Assembly (NCBI GenBank): GCA_032209605.1
Contig: JASFXZ010000010.1
Coordinates: 6,841,385 to 6,905,384 of the forward strand
Direction of reading: 5' to 3'
DNA: 64,000 nucleotides
Source of the DNA: Mactromeris polynyma
Lineage: Eukaryota; Mollusca; Bivalvia; Venerida; Mactridae
How positions within the stretch are numbered: the first letter of the stretch is position 1; each line of letters begins with the position of its first letter. The position numbers and the translations under genes are program-made. The notes under the pieces were generated by a model. It made no database searches, was not told the origin of the DNA, and saw nothing but the letters and a program-made list of their open reading frames with translations. This document shows positions 22,501-35,100 of the stretch, one piece after another.

Positions 22501-25262
22501 ATCATATAACATGGACTTCCAGTCCTGCCCTACAATATCAATAATTACGTAGTTAAAGGTATCGAAACCAAAGCCTGAGAGTTCAAGTACGCTTATTTAT
22601 TTGTTCATTTTTTACTGAAACAAACATGAAGAAAATATTTCAGGTAGTAAAAACATAAAACATATACATTTTCAAATATACACTTATAATGTGTTTCTCT
22701 TTAAATGTTGAAAAAGAAGTTTACAATACCTTTAAATTAAAATGAACTTCTGATTTTTAACAAGTATGTTTTTTTACAAGTTTTGTTCGTGCTAAATATC
22801 ATAAAACAATATTTTTGGAATTGCTCGTACATTAACATCGTAATTGTTCGTATTACTGTTGTCTAAAGTCAAGGTAGCAATAACAATGGACGAAGGCTAG
22901 TTCAAATAATTCACGTTCAGATGAGCCAGACACGTTTTTAAATTGACAATTGAATTTTTTATTAACAATTGCTGTTACCAGTGTAATTTAGTCATTTCAT
23001 AATACTGTGTTTAACCAGGAAAATGTATACTTGACGCTATTAAAAACGCAACTATTTCACTAAGCCTTCATTTTGTTCCAATCGTTAAACGTGTTTTATT
23101 GTTACAAATGTGTAAATCTTTAATAAAAAAGAAATCAAACTATGGCCCTAGTATTCATATTTATAATTGATTAAGTTTAGGAAATCATGTTTGATAATTA
23201 AACTATAATTATTTCTTTATAGTGTCACCGTGCTGTCGAGGACAATTTTTAGTTGCGTTATTAATAGCGCGGAGTATATATACATGTATAAGTATTATAA
23301 CACAATACCCCAATATATTTCTCCAGCAGAAAGTGTTGCTCCACATAAGTACTGTCTAACATCCGCACCTTGAACATTTAACTGATTACCATTCAATAAC
23401 CCACAGTACCGACCGGATTCTGTTCCGTTCATAGGCGTGTTGACAATGGCAAGGTAACGGCCACCTTTACATGTGTAACGTTCCAAAGTCCCGCCTGCAA
23501 CTGTAATGCATATATACGCATGAACATATTCCAACAGGATTCTATTAAGTACAACGTAGTATTAAAAACCCGGTAAGATTAAGGTTGCAGTGTTTTCATA
23601 ATCTGAAAGCTATGGTTCAAAATCACAATTGTCACTAAAACTCATCTAAAGAAACCGGAATTTTAAAACTCATCAGACCAAGCTCTTACACATAGTACTT
23701 GTATTACCAACCCATGGGGAGTCACGTTTCCGAGTTCCAAACTGCCTTTCTCCTTCCTCCCTGTCATCTTCCTTGTTGATACAGGGAAATCCACATACAT
23801 AAGACAGTGCTTCCCCACACAGACCTCCGAGAAAACAACAATCCATAATACATAAGGCACTTGATGAGGTTAAAGGGCACATACGTTAGGGAACAGAGGC
23901 GCAAGGAAGCAATGCATTTCCACAAAGTATATGAGGCAATTAACAATTGTGCATTGAATAAACATAAATATATGAGTGAATTATACGTTGAAGTGTAAAA
24001 TACCAAACCATGTTAGTCATGGCAACATTATACTATTTTGATGCAAGTGTTTTATTCATAAAGTTATAATACACAATAAGGCAATTGTTTAGACCAAGGA
24101 ACATACATAAACGTTGCTTGTCAGAAAGACAACATTGACGGTATGTTCTGCAATATTCAGGACATGCAACATTCAGCCTCCTCTTTTAGTCTTTCTGCTA
24201 AAAAGTAATAATATGATAAATAATTAAATGTTTGTCGATTGAATAGAAATAACGTATTTTCATTAACTCTGTGGTCATCTGTTTATTCCATACTTCCTTC
24301 ATCTTAACACGGATTCAATTTGTATACAAAATTGTCTTCGATGTTAGCATTCGATCCAAAATAATTATGCGGTCCAGGAATATGTGTTACATCTCTAAAA
24401 TACTTTCCCGTACTTGTAGTGCATTATCCTGGTGCCAGGGGATGTTATGTTAATAATTCAAATACATGAACAGCTTTTAGGAAGACATTTTTCTTTAAAA
24501 CTGAAACATTTTTCTTCTAACAATAGAAATGCTTGAAAGTTTACATTTCCTGTCCATTTTACATCTTCATTGTTTTAAAACGCATTTTTCATTCCAGATC
24601 TAGTTATTTTTGTAATGTTGCATCTTCCCTTCAATGAAACAAATACATTTTATGATAATATGTAACCACCAATATTGTACAGAGGCATTTAAGGAACTTT
24701 AAAACTTGGACACCAAGGTTTTCAAGATGTAACCAAAATTCCTTGACATCATATTTTGGATCATTTATGAGGTTGTCTCTCAACTTCAGTAATATATATA
24801 CTGACTTATTGATTTTAAATCTGATGGCGTTACTTGCAACCATAGTTTATGTACAACATATTGTTATGGTATCAAATATTTCAAATTACATGGTAATGTC
24901 TGGTGTAAAAATCCACTTAAGCTCAATATTTCGGCCTCACTGGGCATTCATCAAGAGCAAAGAACACAACATTACACAATATCAATATATAATAGGTTTG
25001 TAAGTCTACTCATCAAATGCATAAACAATAATATTGTGTTCTTTGCTCATGATAAAGGCCGAGTGAGGCCGAAATATTGAGCTTGAGCGATGTTTACACC
25101 AGACATTACATTGATCCCCTTTTTGGGATATTTCAACAACAATACATGGTAATGCATTATTACTTATACCTACAGTAATTGTACTTTTAGTAGTCAAAAC
25201 TCACCATATCTAAGATTGCTTGTAATGAAAACTACAACGATAACGTTTAAGTAATTCCACAT
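19232..25262 (-). CDS. Gene C: type I membrane protein with two CTLDs
   Basis: Five exons: 25262-25205, 23500-23309, 22407-22222, 21089-20904 and 19569-19232. All introns are phase 1 and 960 bases give 319 aa plus stop. Order: signal peptide (1-20), CTLD1 (about 20-115), Ser/Thr/Pro linker with TSSPKP and one Cys (116-145), CTLD2 (about 146-244), juxtamembrane KEMTVEK-KRKL-VED-R segment (265-288), transmembrane helix (about 296-313) and tail LTRLKK. Exon order and sequence match gene A where both are visible. Exons 4-5 match gene B exons 6-7. No Ca-binding lectin motif is visible. Function is inferred as surface recognition or adhesion. With only a few residues inside the cell, signalling would need a partner. 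Confidence 0.86.
19690..20310 (-). mobile_element. Second, degraded copy of the retroelement 3'-end fragment
   Basis: Same orientation as 16250-16840 and largely colinear with it. The minus strand keeps DKRDYYDFEVINFPSLDSDIP and YGIYL, then loses about 40 bases that encode the SQLIRF part and runs out of frame. It sits inside intron 4 of gene C. Confidence 0.5.
20904..21089 (-). CDS. Gene C exon 4: first half of CTLD2
   Basis: Acceptor TTCTTCCAG above 21089, donor GTAAGC at 20903-20898. Encodes DQMWTIIGQSEYFVINKDN, AYEYCNET, SLITFLNLKSYFEVFVQLRL and SFWVGG, the equivalent of gene B exon 6. Confidence 0.86.
22222..22407 (-). CDS. Gene C exon 3: second half of CTLD1 plus linker
   Basis: Acceptor TTTCCAG above 22407, donor GTAAGT at 22221-22216. 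VATCTTVQ, RTATDC and AFPIC complete the CTLD. SANTLTSPITSSPKPLSERC is the linker. The free Cys in the linker is also in gene A and could form an inter-chain disulfide. Confidence 0.85.
23025..23222. repeat. MITE-like copy, ATTAAAAACGCAAC family (left end)
   Basis: Begins TATACTTGACGCTATTAAAA and shares order and words with 39725-39980 (TTTAGGA, CATGTTT). The right terminal repeat is not clear. It lies in intron 2 of gene C. Confidence 0.45.
23309..23500 (-). CDS. Gene C exon 2: first half of CTLD1
   Basis: Acceptor ATTACAG above 23500, donor GTATTG at 23308-23303. Encodes VAGGTLERYTCKGGRYLAIV, GRYCGLLN, VRQYLCGATLSAG and EIYW, colinear with gene A exon 2, including the LCGATL motif. Confidence 0.84.
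24893..25109. repeat. Inverted-repeat element in intron 1 of gene C
   Basis: ATGTCTGGTGTAAA, GCTCAATATTTCGGCCTCAC and GCAAAGAACAC in the left arm are answered by reverse complements (GTGTTCTTTGC, GTGAGGCCGAAATATTGAGC, TTTACACCAGACAT) in the right arm. About 75-bp arms around a 65-bp loop, typical of a MITE or a fold-back element. Confidence 0.65.
25205..25262 (-). CDS. Gene C exon 1: signal peptide
   Basis: ATG at 25262 starts MWNYLNVIVVVFITSNLRY plus one base, then donor GTGAGT at 25204-25199. The VVVFIT core and length match gene A exon 1, which supports both starts. Phase 1. Confidence 0.82.
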
Positions 25263-28200
25263 TATCAGTAGTATTTCAGAAGTTATGTAGAACTAGAACA
25301 GTTGTGTTGAACGTACATACTGTGTGTCACTTATGCTTCTCACTGTGTTTAATCATAATTTCCATAGCTCTGAAGAAACTCTACCCGTTGTCGTATTAGC
25401 TTATCCTCAGAGGAAGTGACAACTCGGGCAATTACCAAGTTGTTTTTCAAACACAGGTTATTAAAAGTTTACACAGGGTTTATGAATCTAATTTTGTGCC
25501 ATTGTTAAAGGGGTCAATGGATCGCCATTGATTAATTTTCTGTCAACGATTCGAATAAATTCCAGAGGAAAATACGGTCACAATACAGGATTTTTTCTTG
25601 TCATGCAGAATGTGGGACTACGTCTGAGATAGGTTTTCAAACAAATACATTTACATTATTAAGCTGCAAGTCAACGCCATATTTGACAAATTTCGAGACG
25701 CCTATTATGTTTTCTACGAGAATAATTGGGTAAACTCTTAAAAGATCTAAATGTTCTGCAATAACATTCAATAAATGATTTTACCGTTTTTAAATGCTTA
25801 CAGAGGACTCGACACATTTTGTGTAATTTGCCAACAATAACATTATATAATTATGTATTTCGTGATTTCTTTGGTCATTTCTTAATGTTTAACAGTGAAT
25901 CAACTCGAGTCTAACTTTTGCAATATAATTGAAAATTGCATAACTGGGAAGGCCACGTATACAATCTGAACTGCAAATAGGAATAAAGAATAACAGTGTG
26001 GGATAATATTTTGTAAATACAATGGTCAGAATCTACGGTTATATTTATTGAAATAGATTGTTTGTTCAGTTTTATAGTGAATCATATTTTCTTGTACAGT
26101 GTAATCATAATAATAAATTCATTCTTTACTTAAAGGGGAGAAATAGAGGCGTCGGAAAGGTCCTTTCCAGAAAGGCCCTTGTGGTAAAAAGTGAAATATA
26201 TACCTCCCAAATAAGAAGCTCGGTACTTACCCAGACGTGTAAAAGTGTGGTTTCTTTGTTAAATATAATTCTTTGTGATTGCAATGTAAGGACACTTTTG
26301 TGGCAAGGTATTACATACTCAAGGTTAAACGCTGATTTGATGTACAAGCGTAAGATCCTTTGACATACGTGTTAATCGTAAATAGTGCTAACGTAATAAT
26401 GCTGTCTGTTCTGTTGTGGCGGCCGTGAAAGTTTTCATGTTCACATAATCGACATTCTTATCTTTCTTCTTGCAGGAATGTTACATTACAAGAAGTTATG
26501 ATCCTGTTATACCGAAATCCACTGCATACTCCTATGTTTTTGAAGTGTGTCATCGCACTTCCTTTCTTTGCGGTGATATTATGATAGTGATCCTTCCAAG
26601 ACCCGGAAAGGGAAGGGAAAGGTCTGATGTTTGTATTTCGCATATCGTCTTGTAACCGTGACGGCATTTTTGCTTTGGCTCTAGGTAAGTCATCGAGTAC
26701 ATATTTGACTAGCTTCATTTGGCAACTGTTTTTAAATAATGGACGTATAAAACGCATTACTCTGTGTACACCGCTTATTGTGCTGGGAGTTATTAGCGCT
26801 GTTTTACCCTAATCGTTTTAATTAGGTGATTGGATAAGTGTAAAGTCATGTCCTCCATTAAATTAAGTTGAAATACCGAATGACCCATTTGTCACTGACC
26901 GTTCTATAGCGGCACATTGATTTTCATCCACCCCGTTTGTTTTTGCATTCATTTTCATGTCTCTTTAAGCTTATGAGGTGGCTGCGCGCTGTGTATGTGG
27001 TATTTTCTGCTCGACTTCTCATAATGTTTTGTTTTTCTTATTCAACATTACGTGTATATATAACACTGGATATCACTTTTGGATGTCTGATTTGAACATT
27101 GTTTGAACATTGTTACTGGTTAAAATGATAATGACTTTTCATACCTTCTAACTTACTATTGCAACGAACAAAACGGATTAAATCAGATATGCATACTCCA
27201 TATGATGGATACTTATGAAACCATCAAGCAATGAACGGATACTTTTATATGGAACTATATTCGACATAACCGCGTTTATCACGAATGTTATTGAGAAAAC
27301 AAACGAACTAATGATTTCTAAATTCAAGAAATGAAACATGTGCTTACAATGTATAAGCTGCTTTTAACTAACCTAAATGAGTACGATTAAAGTTGGGGTA
27401 ATCATTAGTTGTCGATAATTAACATGTCGTCTTGGTAACGATATGTACCATTAAAAGTCTTTGTATCTTCCGCTTGGGGTTTCTGGGCAATAGATAATCT
27501 CTTAGAAAACACCTGTAGTGGCAATTTATGCATGGTTTTATTATTCCAAAAAATAAAAATGTTATTGTCAATAGCAGCTTGGTTTTAACTCTAGTAAGAT
27601 CAAGTTGTACATAATGTACACGTTATCCAAGATGTTCAATTATGAGACGCATTTAGAACATGTACAAAGAGTGCATAGTCGGTGTATAGCTACCTGAATG
27701 CACCGTGTATTGTATTTTTTGTAAAAAGCAACTGTTTGTATTTCAAACAAAGATTTAATCGTTTCACTCTTAGTCGCTCATGGTCAAGCAAAAGTCTTCC
27801 AAAGAAACAAGTTTGTCCATCACCATTTAAGTGTTTAAAAAGGATGATCAAAAATGGTCTTGAAAAATAAATCAAGCCTTTAAATGATTTTTTATTAAGC
27901 ATTTATTCGAGCAAAATACAAATGATCACTATAAGACACACAGCAGAATTAAGTTGACAAACAAGTCTATGTCCAATACCATCGACATCGGAAATATTTT
28001 ACAGGATTCAGCCGAACAACCTATGCATCAACACATGTAGCTACACACAAGAAACATATAGATGCGTTTTTTAAGATTTTCAGACAAGGGTTGCGTTTAT
28101 CAAATAAGTTTTATAATGACTAAGATCTATATGTTTCGACAAATACAAGATGTTGTTTTTCGTTGCTAGTAATGCACTGTACACCTATCACCAAATTAAA

Positions 28201-28719
28201 CGTGTATGTAAATATTTAATCATGTGTTATTCTCGACACAGGAAATTATGTTACATAATTATGAAACAATCACAAACAAATCAAAACCTCTATACACTAC
28301 CCTGTCAACACAGATTACAAGGCTTGTGTTCGGTGAATGAAAATTGCACCTTTTCATCAGTATGAACGCGAAGGATCATGACATAACGGCTCCGAGAATG
28401 TTGGTCGATAAGTAATATAACACTGAGCCGACTTTGAGATGGGTTACGTTTCTACTTGGACAAACATTAATACATCACGTATCGCATATAGCATACTAAA
28501 GTCGATTCTAAAATGGTCTTCGATATTTTTAACGGCTGAGTCTTGCTACAGAAGCATATACTTATATCACCGAGATACTGAGACCTCCTGTCAGAAACTA
28601 CTGCGCGTAACATGAATTGTTATCCCTGTTATGCTAGACTGTTAATTTGTTTTATTATCACTATAAGGTGTAACCACAATCGCTAATGTTCATGACCAGA
28701 CGCTAGGTTGTCCGGAGCT

Positions 28720-28793
28720 CATGACACCACATGACACCACATGACACCGCATGACACCACATGACACCACATGGCAACACATGACATCACATG
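28720..28793. repeat. 10-bp tandem repeat CATGACACCA
   Basis: About eight near-perfect 10-bp units in a row, diverging at the right end (CATGGCAACA, CATGACATCA). Confidence 0.9.
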
Positions 28794-28884
28794 AAATATA
28801 TAGGACGAGTAGGATCGTAAAGTTTCGAAGAAGTCAGGGGCGGTTGCATGCACTTACATGACTTCGAAGTTTACTTAGAGATGT

Positions 28885-29265
28885 ATCTGGCTCATCTGAA
28901 CATAAATGTTTTTAATGGGCTTCATCCAGTAATGTTGTTGCATAGTCTAAAACATCATTAATTAGAACCATTGCCATGTATAACCGTTTACAATAATCTT
29001 GTTTAATCATATTACTAAGAGACAAAACTAGTAAAAAACACATCCGCTTGTTAAAAAATTGGATGTTTTTTTAATTTTATGATAATACAAATGTCTTTTT
29101 TTTGTCAAATACAGAGAAATACATTATAAATGTATTCTGTGATAGTGCATATTTATTGAAGTTTTAACTAGAAAAGGTATGTTTTTCATGATTGTTGACA
29201 AATGAACTAAAAACTGAGCATTATATATCTTTAAGGAGAAAGGAACGTCAACCTTTATAGCCAAT
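28885..29265. repeat. Dispersed repeat copy 1
   Basis: GATGTATCTGGCTCATCTGA and following 330-380 bases recur in the same orientation at 36797-37130 (shared TTTAATCATATTACTAA, GACAAAACTAGTAAAAA). No coding content. Class unknown. Confidence 0.6.
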
Positions 29266-29505
29266 GTTTAAAGTTTTCCCACTGTGTGCTTGGGCAAGGA
29301 ATAAATGACAAAGATGAACCAACCCAATGCAGACCCTTTGTATTATGGTATTAGGGTGATATTACACACATCTTGTACGGCTGTAACGTTATGGGAAGTT
29401 CATATGACGATTAACTTAAACAAAGCAACGTCTAATATGTAGCCTGAAACTGACATTGAATGTACATATAAGCGCGAAAACAACAACAACAATATATTTA
29501 AATAC

Positions 29506-29822
29506 CATGGTGGCATATTTCTGCCACCAGTTAACTACTTAATAAACTAGGTACGTATGTGGTTATCACGTTAAAGAAACTAGATAAGTACTTAATTAAC
29601 TACTTAACTCTTATCTAAAATAGATTGGTGGATATGTGGTGGCAGTTGTGGACACAATCAGACATTTTTCGTGTTAAGTATTTATCTGGTATGAATATTT
29701 ATCACGAAACTTTTCTAGTTAACCACATAATTATCTAGTTATTTAAGTAATTATCTAGTTTCTTTAACGTGATAACCACATTATCAAGTAGTTAACTGGT
29801 GGAAGAAATATGCCACCATAAG
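29506..29822. repeat. MITE-like palindrome with about 100-bp inverted arms
   Basis: Ends TGGTGGCATATTTCTGCCAC and its reverse complement. Arms share CCAGTTAACTACTT, GTGGTTATCACGTTAAAGAA and ACTAGATAA. The terminal motif GGTGGCA...TGCCACC is itself palindromic. No ORF. Confidence 0.7.
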
Positions 29823-31900
29823 ATACACAATGAACGCAATATCAGTCAATTAGTAATAAAACTACACATATATCAAAATCAACAATGTTGTTCAAATTAA
29901 GTATCGTGAAAACACATATCACGTAACATGGATTTAAAATTACACGTTATTTTCATTTCCACTGTCGAAGACTATGTTGAACCTAATATTAAATATAAAG
30001 CCAAGTTTAGAAAGTATGGGTGAACAACACACTAATGACTGATTACGTATTATGTAACAATAAAATATTGGAAACGAAAATTACGCACACAATGTTATTC
30101 TTTAGTGTCTTACAGGAAACAACCAGTTACAAACAGTTATGTAAAAATAACTACAATGTGCAATACAATACAATATGCAATACAAACTGATCTAAATCTC
30201 AAAGTTAATTGTAACAAGATGCATGTACAAGAAATGATTAAAAAGTACGTCAACATACGGTATAATAAATTAAACACTGTATCATAGCCTGTACGCGAGG
30301 AAGCTTTCAAGCCGACCTACGGACAGTCGTAGACTCTACCAAGGTGTCTGCATTGTTCAAAACAAAGCTGGAAGGGAGTTTTGGTATTTTTTCTCCTTCC
30401 TTCTAACTGGAATAATCACATTCCGGCTGAAAATGACTGGGAGCTATTTATTTGACTTAATGCTCTATAAAAATATACATTTTCGCTAAATATCTTTTTG
30501 TTCTTTTCATCATTAAATCTCCACAAAAAACGTGTAAATGAAATTATGAAACTAGTAAAAAATAACGAATCAACAACATCATAGCAATATATTTATATAA
30601 ATTTAATTAATAAAAACAACAAATAAAAAAACACGAGTTTCTTTCTTTCGTACAATATACATATATAAATTAAGCGCATTGAAAAACCCGCATAAGTAAT
30701 AAAGTGTAGGCTTGTTCCCACTTCCAGGGTTTCAGGTAGTTCTCATGGATAAGAAAAACTACTTTTAAATTAACGCAATTTATATTTATTTGATGCCGCC
30801 GATGTCCCTTTTTGTGAAGGGGGACACCCCTGGCGGAACATTTGAGATGTGGGGGAGGGGAAGAAACGACTGCACGACAATTACGATGAAAAAGTTGTGT
30901 AATAAAACCCGATGGAATGTGTAAGTGGGCGTAGTGGGAACAAGGCATACAGTATTATTTTAAACAGTCTGCATTTAACATGTGTTATACAGTGTAATAA
31001 AATAATGAAAAAATCTTCTGAAATGTGATAATTACGTTCAATAATCATACCGCTTCTCCCTAGTTGGTAATGTTGTTGTACTGTCTGAACTAGTTTGTAT
31101 TTAATGTATTTATGTACGTTACAAGAGTGTTTGCTCATTCCAAGAATGTGCATGTACACATTCCCTGTGTCTGATAGTGGTGAGTTTTTAATTATATGCA
31201 CGTATATCATTGGCCAAAGTTATAACTGTGCTATAATGCTCGAAAATATTGTGATTTTTACAACTATTATACATTATGCATATGAAAATACACTTGAATC
31301 AACTTCAGTGTAAGACAAAATAAGTTAAAGTATGCACAAAGCAGCGCCACTCAAACAACATTTCTATCCAGAGTTGTCGTTCCTGATACGCTACCTTCCA
31401 CTTTTGTTTATGCCTTGATTACAAGAATCTTGTAAAACCCCTGAATAAAGGATTTTTTTATGAATCCTTTAATGATATTTCTACTACTTAACTTACTATA
31501 TAAAGGCAACACAATTAGTATATTTTTAAAAAAATAAAGACTAAAATATTCAATGAGGCTATTAAAAAAGTGTGTCAATTGAAAACCGGTTAATTAAATT
31601 CTCCGATCTTTGTCTGATAATTTAGACGCTATTTCGGCCCTGGAAAACAAATATGAAAAACAATTTTAATTTGTTTTCGGTGACGTTGTGTCTATGTTGT
31701 AACTATGAAGCCATTTTATCATACCCCCATCGTATCAAAAGTAGTACCACGGTCGGACTAATTTCGGACGTTGACAGATGAGATGTTCGTTGCAGAAACC
31801 ACAACCCAGGATAGAGAAGCAATAAACACAATGAATCACAATTTACATGAGTAATAAAATAATTCTAAAAAGCCCTTTGAATGTTGTCCATAATATACAA

Positions 31901-32131
31901 TTACTGCTCTGCTCTTATGTCACACAGACTGTAACTTCCTGGGTCGCTGTCAACGTGCAGAAGCATTAAGTTAAGATCAGCGCATGTGGTTGCATCGGAA
32001 CATAAGCACGAGTACGTAAGTTCTACTTGACCAGGCATTGAGTCGACGACGGGTTTCGGTTCCCCCACTAGTTTGCATTTTCTCCGTCTTCCAATAAACT
32101 TCAATGTGGACCCATCTTTCGGGTGAGACAG
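31901..32131 (-). CDS. Gene D exon 16 (terminal)
   Basis: Acceptor TTTATTGTTAG above 32131, phase 0, stop TAA at 31903-31901. Encodes LSHPKDGSTLKFIGRRRKCK, VELTYSCLCSDATTCADLNL and GSYSLCDIRAEQ. A basic GRRRKCK patch and five Cys suggest a small disulfide-bonded C-terminal segment. No membrane helix or GPI-type hydrophobic end. Confidence 0.72.
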   Translation of the reverse strand: MSHPKDGSTLKFIGRRRKCKLVGEPKPVVDSMPGQVELTYSCLCSDATTCADLNLMLLHVDSDPGSYSLCDIRAEQ

Positions 32132-35100
32132 CTAACAATAAAAATGTATGTAGAGATCAATAACATTAACAATTCATATAACACTTGAGTCAATAGTGTG
32201 TATCAATCTTAGAATGAAATAAAGAGAAGCTATATCAATCTTAGGATGCAATGTAGAGATTTTATATCAATCTTAGAATGCAATGTATAGATTTTATATC
32301 AATCTTGGAATGCAATGTAGAGATTTTATATCAATCTTAGAATGCAATGTAGAGATTTTATATCAATCTTAGAATGCAATGTAGAGATTTTATATCAATC
32401 TTAGAATGCAATGTAGAGATTTTATATCAATCTTAGAATGCAATGTAGAGATTTTATATCAATCTTAGAATGCAATGTATAGATTTTATATCAATCTTAG
32501 AATGCAATGTAGAGATTTTATATCAATCTTAGAATGCAATGTAGAGATTTTATATCAATCTTAGAATGCAATGTATAGATTTTATATCAATCTTAGAATG
32601 AAATAAAGTAATTATATATCAATCTTAGGATGCAATGTAGAGATGCTATATCAATTTTAGGATGCAATATAGAGATGTTATATCAATCTTAGAATGCAAT
32701 GTAGAGATTTTATATCAATATGGGAATGCAATGTAGAGATTTTATATCAATCTTAGAATGCAGTGTAGAGCTTTTATATCAATCTTAGAATGAAATGTAC
32801 AGATTTTATATTAATCTTAGAATGAAATATAGAGATTTTATATCAATCTTAGAATGAAATATAGAGATTTTATATCAATCTTAGAATGAAATATAGAGAT
32901 TCTATATCAATCTTAGGATAAAATAAAGTAATTATATATCAATTTTAGGATGCAATATAGAGATTTAATATCAATCTTAGAATGAAATATAGAGATTTTA
33001 TATCAATCTTAGAATGAAATGTACAGATTTTATATTAATCTTAGAATGAAATATAGAGATTTTATATCAATCTTAGAATGAAATATAGAGATTTTATATC
33101 AATCTTAGAATGAAATTTAGAGATTCTATATCAATCTTAGGATAAAATACAGTAATTATATATCAATCTTAGGATGCAATGTAGAGATGCTATATCAATC
33201 TTAGGATGAAATATAAAAATGCTATATCAATTTTAGGATGCAATGTAGAGATGCTATATCAATTTTAGGATGCAATGTAGAGATGCTATATCAATTTTAG
33301 GATGAAATATAGAGATTTTATATCAATCTTAGAATGAAAAATAGAGACGCTCTTTCATTTTTAAGAGGAACTATAGAGATGCTATAATAATTAGAATGAA
33401 ATATAGAGATTCTATATTAATCTTAGGATGAAATATAGAGACGCTATTTCATTTTTAAGAGGAACTTTAGAGATGCTATAATAATTAGAATGTAATATAG
33501 AGATTCTATATTAATCTTAGGATAAAATATAGATTTCAATACTTTGGCTTGTTTATCCGCTATGAGCTACGTGCTTGAAACGGAAACGTTTGCTGAGCTT
33601 TACGTTGAAGTTATCCATGCTTTTAGTAATTTACGAATTATTTATCTCGAATCAGTTCTTTTAATGAACCATTTATCTAAAATTATAACTTTTATTCACC
33701 CCACGTTCGACAAATGCTACAATCATTTCATCATATTTGGATTTATTGCATATGTTACTAAATATAGCTATATAGATATACATTTTATAGAAAAATGATG
33801 TAGATTCTAAACTATTTCTAAGATATTCAATTATTTCCAACACCTTATTCAACTTGTTGATTGGTATATTAAATCTTGTTCTCTGATAACATTAAGCAAC
33901 TATACACTGGAGTTGAACATATGCAATAAAAGGTAATAAAACAGGACTGGTGTGACTTTCTGTGATATTTGCATAGCCCTACTAGACCGATATCTCTCCG
34001 TAAAGCAGCCCTGTATAATAATATTTCGAAATTCATATTCGAACCTTAGTGACTTGTGCTCCACCTGGTGTGTTGCCTGATAGTCCTTGTCCCGTCACGT
34101 ATACACTGAACTGACCTGTACCGGTTACATTCAGATAAGGCAGGATGGCCGGAATGTTGAGTAAGAAATAGTTGGGAGTCAGAACTGAAGATGACGTTGG
34201 AAGATCCATACATGTGTTCACATCGTTGTCAAAAGCAAGCATCATATTTTGTTGCAACACGGCCGTTAGTGAAGCATCCCCATGGAACTCCGTAGCAACT
34301 ACAACAGAAACACAGCCACTCTAACATTGAATAAATCAAATGTGAATGCTTTGTCAACTTGCATGCGCTATATGTAAAGCGTTTAATGTAAAATACATTG
34401 AATTCGTTTTTGCACTATTCTATGGATCTACCTGAGCTATTACAAGTGATAAGTGTATAGAAAACCAAATGCTCCTAGTGACGTCATTTCAAGAAAACGT
34501 AACATGTGATGTCACTACTTGCGAGCCGGAAACAATATTTACTCTCAATATTTACAATAGCTCTCTCTTTTATCACGAACAATCAGCACATGACCCAAAA
34601 TTATAGCAGATACTTACACTTAGATCTCAAATCACAAAAAGTAGTCATATTAGTCTGATAGTGATTATTTCGTTTTGTGAAAAGTGTCTATAAGCGATGA
34701 ATAGACCTATTATTTTTGGTCCATTTTCTATCAGAGTTTAGTGTGATTATGAGATATGGGAGTAGTTATTGTGCTATAGTGCCACAATCTACTCTATGAC
34801 TTAACAATTACTTCTATACCTCATAGTATACCCAAATCTGTTAAAAACGCGCAGATATTACACTGCACTTATTTAACATTATCATAGATTTTTACGTAAT
34901 CATGATTATATATTTTGTGATTTGAGAGGTGAGAAGTGAATGTATCCATTATCATCCTAGGCCCTGATTGGTTGTCTGACATTTCTGTTATCATCCTAGG
35001 CCCTGATTGGTTGTCTGACATTTCTGTTATCATCCTAGGCCCTGATTGGTTGTCTGACATTTCTGTTATCATCCTATGCCCTGATTGGTTGTCTGACATT

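Larger units (their letters stand above)
25263..31900. other. Intergenic region between genes C and D
   Basis: 6.6 kb with no gene I can support. It holds a possible gene C promoter (conserved block at 25476-25500), a 10-bp repeat (28720-28793), one copy of a dispersed repeat (28885-29265) and a palindromic element (29506-29822). Overlapping open frames at 26058-26812 on both strands show no motifs or splice support. Confidence 0.5.

Noticed and set aside
32193..33535. CRISPR array from regularly spaced repeats
   Set aside because: Units are contiguous 32-bp tandem copies without unique spacers, in an animal genome.
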